A stretch of 50,456 nt of DNA from Nemertoderma westbladi (taxonomy: Eukaryota > Xenacoelomorpha > Nemertodermatida > Nemertodermatidae): assembly GCA_032718475.1 (NCBI GenBank), contig JAUCBJ010005663.1:1-50456 (forward strand), given 5' to 3'. The notes beneath the pieces are model-generated. The model saw only the letters and a list, made by a program, of their open reading frames with translations. It was not told where the DNA came from and searched no databases. The translations under genes were made by a program, and so were the position numbers. Of this stretch, positions 47,345 to 50,456 are shown piece after piece. How positions within the stretch are numbered: position 1 is the first letter of the stretch; the number at the start of each line of letters is the position of its first letter.

Positions 47345-48524
47345 CAGCGTCTGGAGTGGGTGTGTGACCATATTAGTTTATATTTGTTTTTATTATTTTA
47401 TATTTATGTATGTATTATTATGTAATTTTATTGTAATCGTTTTCTTTAATTTTATTTAGCAGAATGTTATTTTAGCGATTATCTAGTAGATTAGTGCAAT
47501 ATATATTCGCGTTTATTACTTAATTACTTATATATTATATAATTAGTGCGACGGCGAGAAATAATTCTTTTTCTCTTTCCTTACTGTCCGTATTACATTA
47601 TAAATACGTGACTACAGTAAGATGAAATATCCGTACTTATTAAAGTACAATAAAGCTCCTACTATATTCAAGTATTATTGGTAAGTAGAGTATTAGGAAT
47701 GCAAAGTTCAGATCCTCGTGTCTCAGCTAAACCAAGCTCTGGGTAGACCTTGGAAACGACTTGCCTCTTCTCACTGACATTGCTTCGTGCGATATTGCTC
47801 TCATACCGTATATTAAATAATACATATAGTAGCGTGATGTCCCTTTAACAGTAGCGTACAACGCAAATAAATCTGTTAAACCATTTGACCATCTGTAATT
47901 CTAGTCGATTAAGATATCGCGGCACCCACCGATATACTTGAAAGACAAAATTCTAGAATCAGTGGTTAACGTCCCCAGACAAGTTCTGGAATAAACTAGT
48001 GCCTATTCTAAATATTAATTATTAATATTTACAAAATCTGTCAAATTTTAGATCCTTTAAAATTCTAGTCTATTAAGATATTGTAGCACTTACCGATACT
48101 CTTAAAAGAACAAATTTCCTAGAATCAAGGATCCCAGTCCCCAGATATGTTCTGGAATAAAATTGTGTCTATTTTAATATTAAATAATAAAATTTACGGG
48201 AATAAATTTAAATTCATATCTTTTAATGAATTTGATAAATTGTCATTTTTATACAATTTATAACATTCCCAAAATTCCATTAATTAAGAGATCATGGGAG
48301 CGGAGATTCGCCTTATTAAGTGTATTAGTGTGCGAGAATCTCCAATATATAGTCAATAGCCGATAAAATTCATAAAATCATGTATAAAGAGGAATATTGA
48401 CAATTAAAGAATTACTATTAAATAGCATCCCAGATCTGTATGCATGAGAATTACCCTAATTCTACCGCTAGCTTTCCATAATGTCACCATGGCAACAACC
48501 ACACTAGAATTAGAAGTGAGTTAA
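47345..48524. other. AT-rich non-coding with a 164-bp tandem duplication
   Basis: Two related copies lie at about 47896-48030 and 48060-48195, sharing TTCTAGTCKATTAAGATAT, CTAGAATCA and GTTCTGGAATAAA. A hairpin (GGAGATTCGC ... GCGAGAATCTCC) lies at about 48303-48342. The rest is AT-rich and could include the BEL 3' LTR, but I found no matching 5' copy. Confidence 0.5.
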
Positions 48525-48745
48525 AAGAACAATAGAAAGCTTGCCCCATTGAATAGCATAGGGAATAAATAGCACACTGCTAGTATCCAAGGATACATAA
48601 TAATAACGTGGCATTCTGGAAGGCACTGACTAACGAACAAATGGCCCGAATGTGTGCGATTTGTGACAGTTGTGTGGAATTTGTGCGTTTATAGGTGAAT
48701 GTTACTACTAAAGTGTGTTTACAGTAGCGAGTCGCAATTGTGAAA
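48525..48745 (+). repeat. 5' flank type 1 of gag-like element, copy D
   Basis: Close copy of 1-227, in the same position relative to the leader and ORF1. See the entry at position 1. Confidence 0.6.
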
Positions 48746-48984
48746 GTAGCCCTAACTCTCCAGCAAGAACCTGAAGTAAATCTAAGCCTTTGGGACGGAC
48801 GGTGGAGTGACTCGCGCTGGTTGTTGTGGTCGTTGTGCAGCTACGACGTTGGCGATAGGCAATTCGGCGAAAGTACACCAGCGCTGAGGATCTTGCGCTG
48901 TCCGGGGGCCGAGAGGGGTAGGCAGCGACGCCCGCTAGCCTAAATATAAACTCATTATAATATTGATAAACTCATATAGCAGAT

Positions 48985-49431
48985 ATGACTGAGTTGATAG
49001 AAGATGATCTTGGTATCAGGGAGCGATATACTCTACCTTTACAAGCGTTTGTTGATAGCTTGATACGCAGCGACGCTAGTCCAACAACTACGAAGGACGA
49101 TGGTCGTTATATCGAACCGCCGATGTCCCAGGAGCAACTTACGCGTGAATTGGACTATCGAAAATTCACTGCTCGCTATACGCATCGTAATGGTACGTAT
49201 ATGGACTTCTTAACTATTGGTCATCTTATCGATTTACACGATACGGACGATGTCGACACCGAAAGGGAAATGGTACTGTTTAAATATCCCACCCAGCGGA
49301 GTCGGAACAATAAACTGAAAATCGAATTCGAAAATTCTATTCGAATTCGACTCGAAAGAGAAGACGTTAAAGAACCGGATAAACGCAGTAACTCCAACGT
49401 ACATTTGGAATTCTTGAGAGAAACGTTGTAA
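48985..49431 (+). CDS. gag-like ORF1, copy D, intact
   Basis: This is an intact frame of 148 codons from ATG: MTELIEDDLGIRERYTLPLQ, then DYRKFTARYTHRNGTYMDFL, a charged region (DTDDVDTEREMVLFKYPTQR) and a C-terminus NSNVHLEFLRETL. It is colinear with the interrupted copy at 3068 and the deleted copy at 464. It is soluble and charged, with no signal peptide or membrane segment. Conservation of its length and stop in independent copies suggests it was translated, probably as the first part of a gag-like protein. Family unknown. Confidence 0.5.
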   Translation: MTELIEDDLGIRERYTLPLQAFVDSLIRSDASPTTTKDDGRYIEPPMSQEQLTRELDYRKFTARYTHRNGTYMDFLTIGHLIDLHDTDDVDTEREMVLFKYPTQRSRNNKLKIEFENSIRIRLEREDVKEPDKRSNSNVHLEFLRETL

Positions 49432-49468
49432 AACCGAATAAATATCACCCGCGTTTCCCCTACAAGAC

Positions 49469-49711
49469 GTGCGTCTTTGGTATTATTGCGATGAATGCCC
49501 AAGACCCAACCAACAAATGGAAAAACATAAACATCTGCGGAGATGTTGTTTTAAACACGGTTTTACTCGCTATATTTACGGGAGTTTCGAGCGAAACTTG
49601 TTCGATGTATCACCTACGCTCGCTCGATTCAAACGATCCTTAAATAAACCTATGATCAGAGTTCCGGAATACTCGGTCAGACCTCCTCACTCCCTAGTGA
49701 GAGACTCTTGA
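49469..49711 (+). pseudogene. gag-like ORF2, copy D, truncated by 5-bp deletion
   Basis: The Cys/His block (WYYCDECPRPNQQMEKHKHL, CCFKHGFTRYIYGSF) is as in copy B, but after PHSLV five bases present in copy B are missing. The frame then ends RDS-stop. The sequence matching the rest of copy B ORF2 continues in another frame to about 49890. Confidence 0.5.
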
Positions 49712-49890
49712 TCCTAATAGTATCACGGATCCTCCCGAACTGTACTCACTGTTCAAAGATCTAGTGTTACCCGAACAGTTAGTCGGTGGCACTCAGGTTG
49801 TGAGCTCCCTAGATATTCGCCCATCTTACCTAGTCGGATTGGGACGCGGACATCTAATATCGCCATTCAACCGTATCATCGTCCCTGTTT

Positions 49891-50456
49891 AACCCGATAC
49901 AACCTGTCACCGAGGCGGAGGAGAGAGTTGTACGAAACGCGTTAGACACTATTCGTCAAAAGATCGGAAAAGGAACCTACAATTGTTTAGAGAAACGTAA
50001 ATTGCAGCAGCAAGTCCAAGCGGTAAACGAATTAGCTTTATCTCAGTTCGATCAGGAAATCCAGAATTTCCAAGAAGATATCGAACTTGGACGACTCTAC
50101 TCTAAAAGAGTTTTAGACGAATGCTTCCGACAACAAGCGGAGGAAAATCAGCTCGAGGAGAAGCATATCGATTCCGATAGAACCCGAGAACGCAAGTTGA
50201 AAAGAATCATTAAACCGAGGAAATTTCTCACTACACACGGTCCACCTACCGCTCTTGTGCAGACGAATCGTCAGGGACCAATAAGAGCTGCTGTTTTAAA
50301 ATGCGCTCTCAAGGTTGTTCGACCTCGTTCCACTGAGGTTGATACCGATCAACCGGGTACTTCGAGCGGCGGATACACCGACTGTCATTCTAAACCTTCT
50401 GATGCAATTGTATTGCACCCTTCACCCAGGGGTTATATAGCCCTCCTAGTAAAGTG
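49891..50456 (+). CDS. gag-like ORF3, copy D, open to the window edge
   Basis: From NPIQPVTEAEERVVRNALDT the frame stays open to the end of the window, more than 185 codons, without the TAA that breaks copies A and B. It has the helix-rich part (QFDQEIQNFQEDIELGRLYS) and then a basic segment absent from A and B (RTRERKLKRIIKPRKFLTTH and KCALKVVRPRSTEVDT). A two-base difference near 50437 changes the reading of the tail relative to copy B. No ATG is evident at the start, so it was probably translated as a continuation of ORF2. Confidence 0.5.

Overview
The window looks like a repeat-rich, AT-biased metazoan nuclear genome, probably a marine invertebrate. The reasons are a spliced fibrinogen-domain exon with a pyrimidine-rich acceptor and an AATAAA signal, BEL/Pao and Ty3/gypsy retrotransposon remains, tRNA-derived SINE-like units, a TTAA-flanked piggyBac-type insertion, many foldback elements, and no operons, ribosome-binding sites or dense coding. 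I cannot name the species. No complete cellular gene is visible.

Layout. 1-5681: two tandem copies (A, B) of a gag-like non-autonomous LTR-type element sharing a repeat of about 1.2 kb; a solo copy of that repeat lies at 37286-38465, and a third, better-preserved coding copy (D) runs off the right edge from about 48525. 6686-6962: 18-bp minisatellite. 7204-9336: decayed gene with three zinc-knuckle-like clusters, whose diverged relative lies on the minus strand at 33825-35035. 11596-24455: a 12.9-kb satellite built almost entirely of two interchangeable units of 14 and 16 bp that differ by one AT dinucleotide. 25035-25630: two divergent SINE-like units, then a G24 tract. 26838-27007: last exon of a fibrinogen-related (FReD) gene. 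28541-30760: palindromic minisatellites and foldback elements. 30901-32142: gypsy protease and reverse-transcriptase fragments in opposite orientations, between direct repeats. 32202-32697: acidic repeat ORF. 35297-36600: palindrome-rich DNA and foldbacks. 38746-40650: tandem duplications. 40780-47344: a BEL/Pao element with gag and protease, lacking reverse transcriptase, RNase H and the integrase core, and interrupted by a 1556-bp piggyBac-like MITE at a duplicated TTAA.

How the parts relate. Nearly everything is mobile or tandem-repeat DNA, nested and decayed. The only host-gene evidence is the FReD exon, whose upstream exons are not recognisable here; the satellite lies 5' of it and could be intronic or intergenic. 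The most unusual items are the two-letter satellite and the unrecognised triple-zinc-knuckle family present in two diverged copies.
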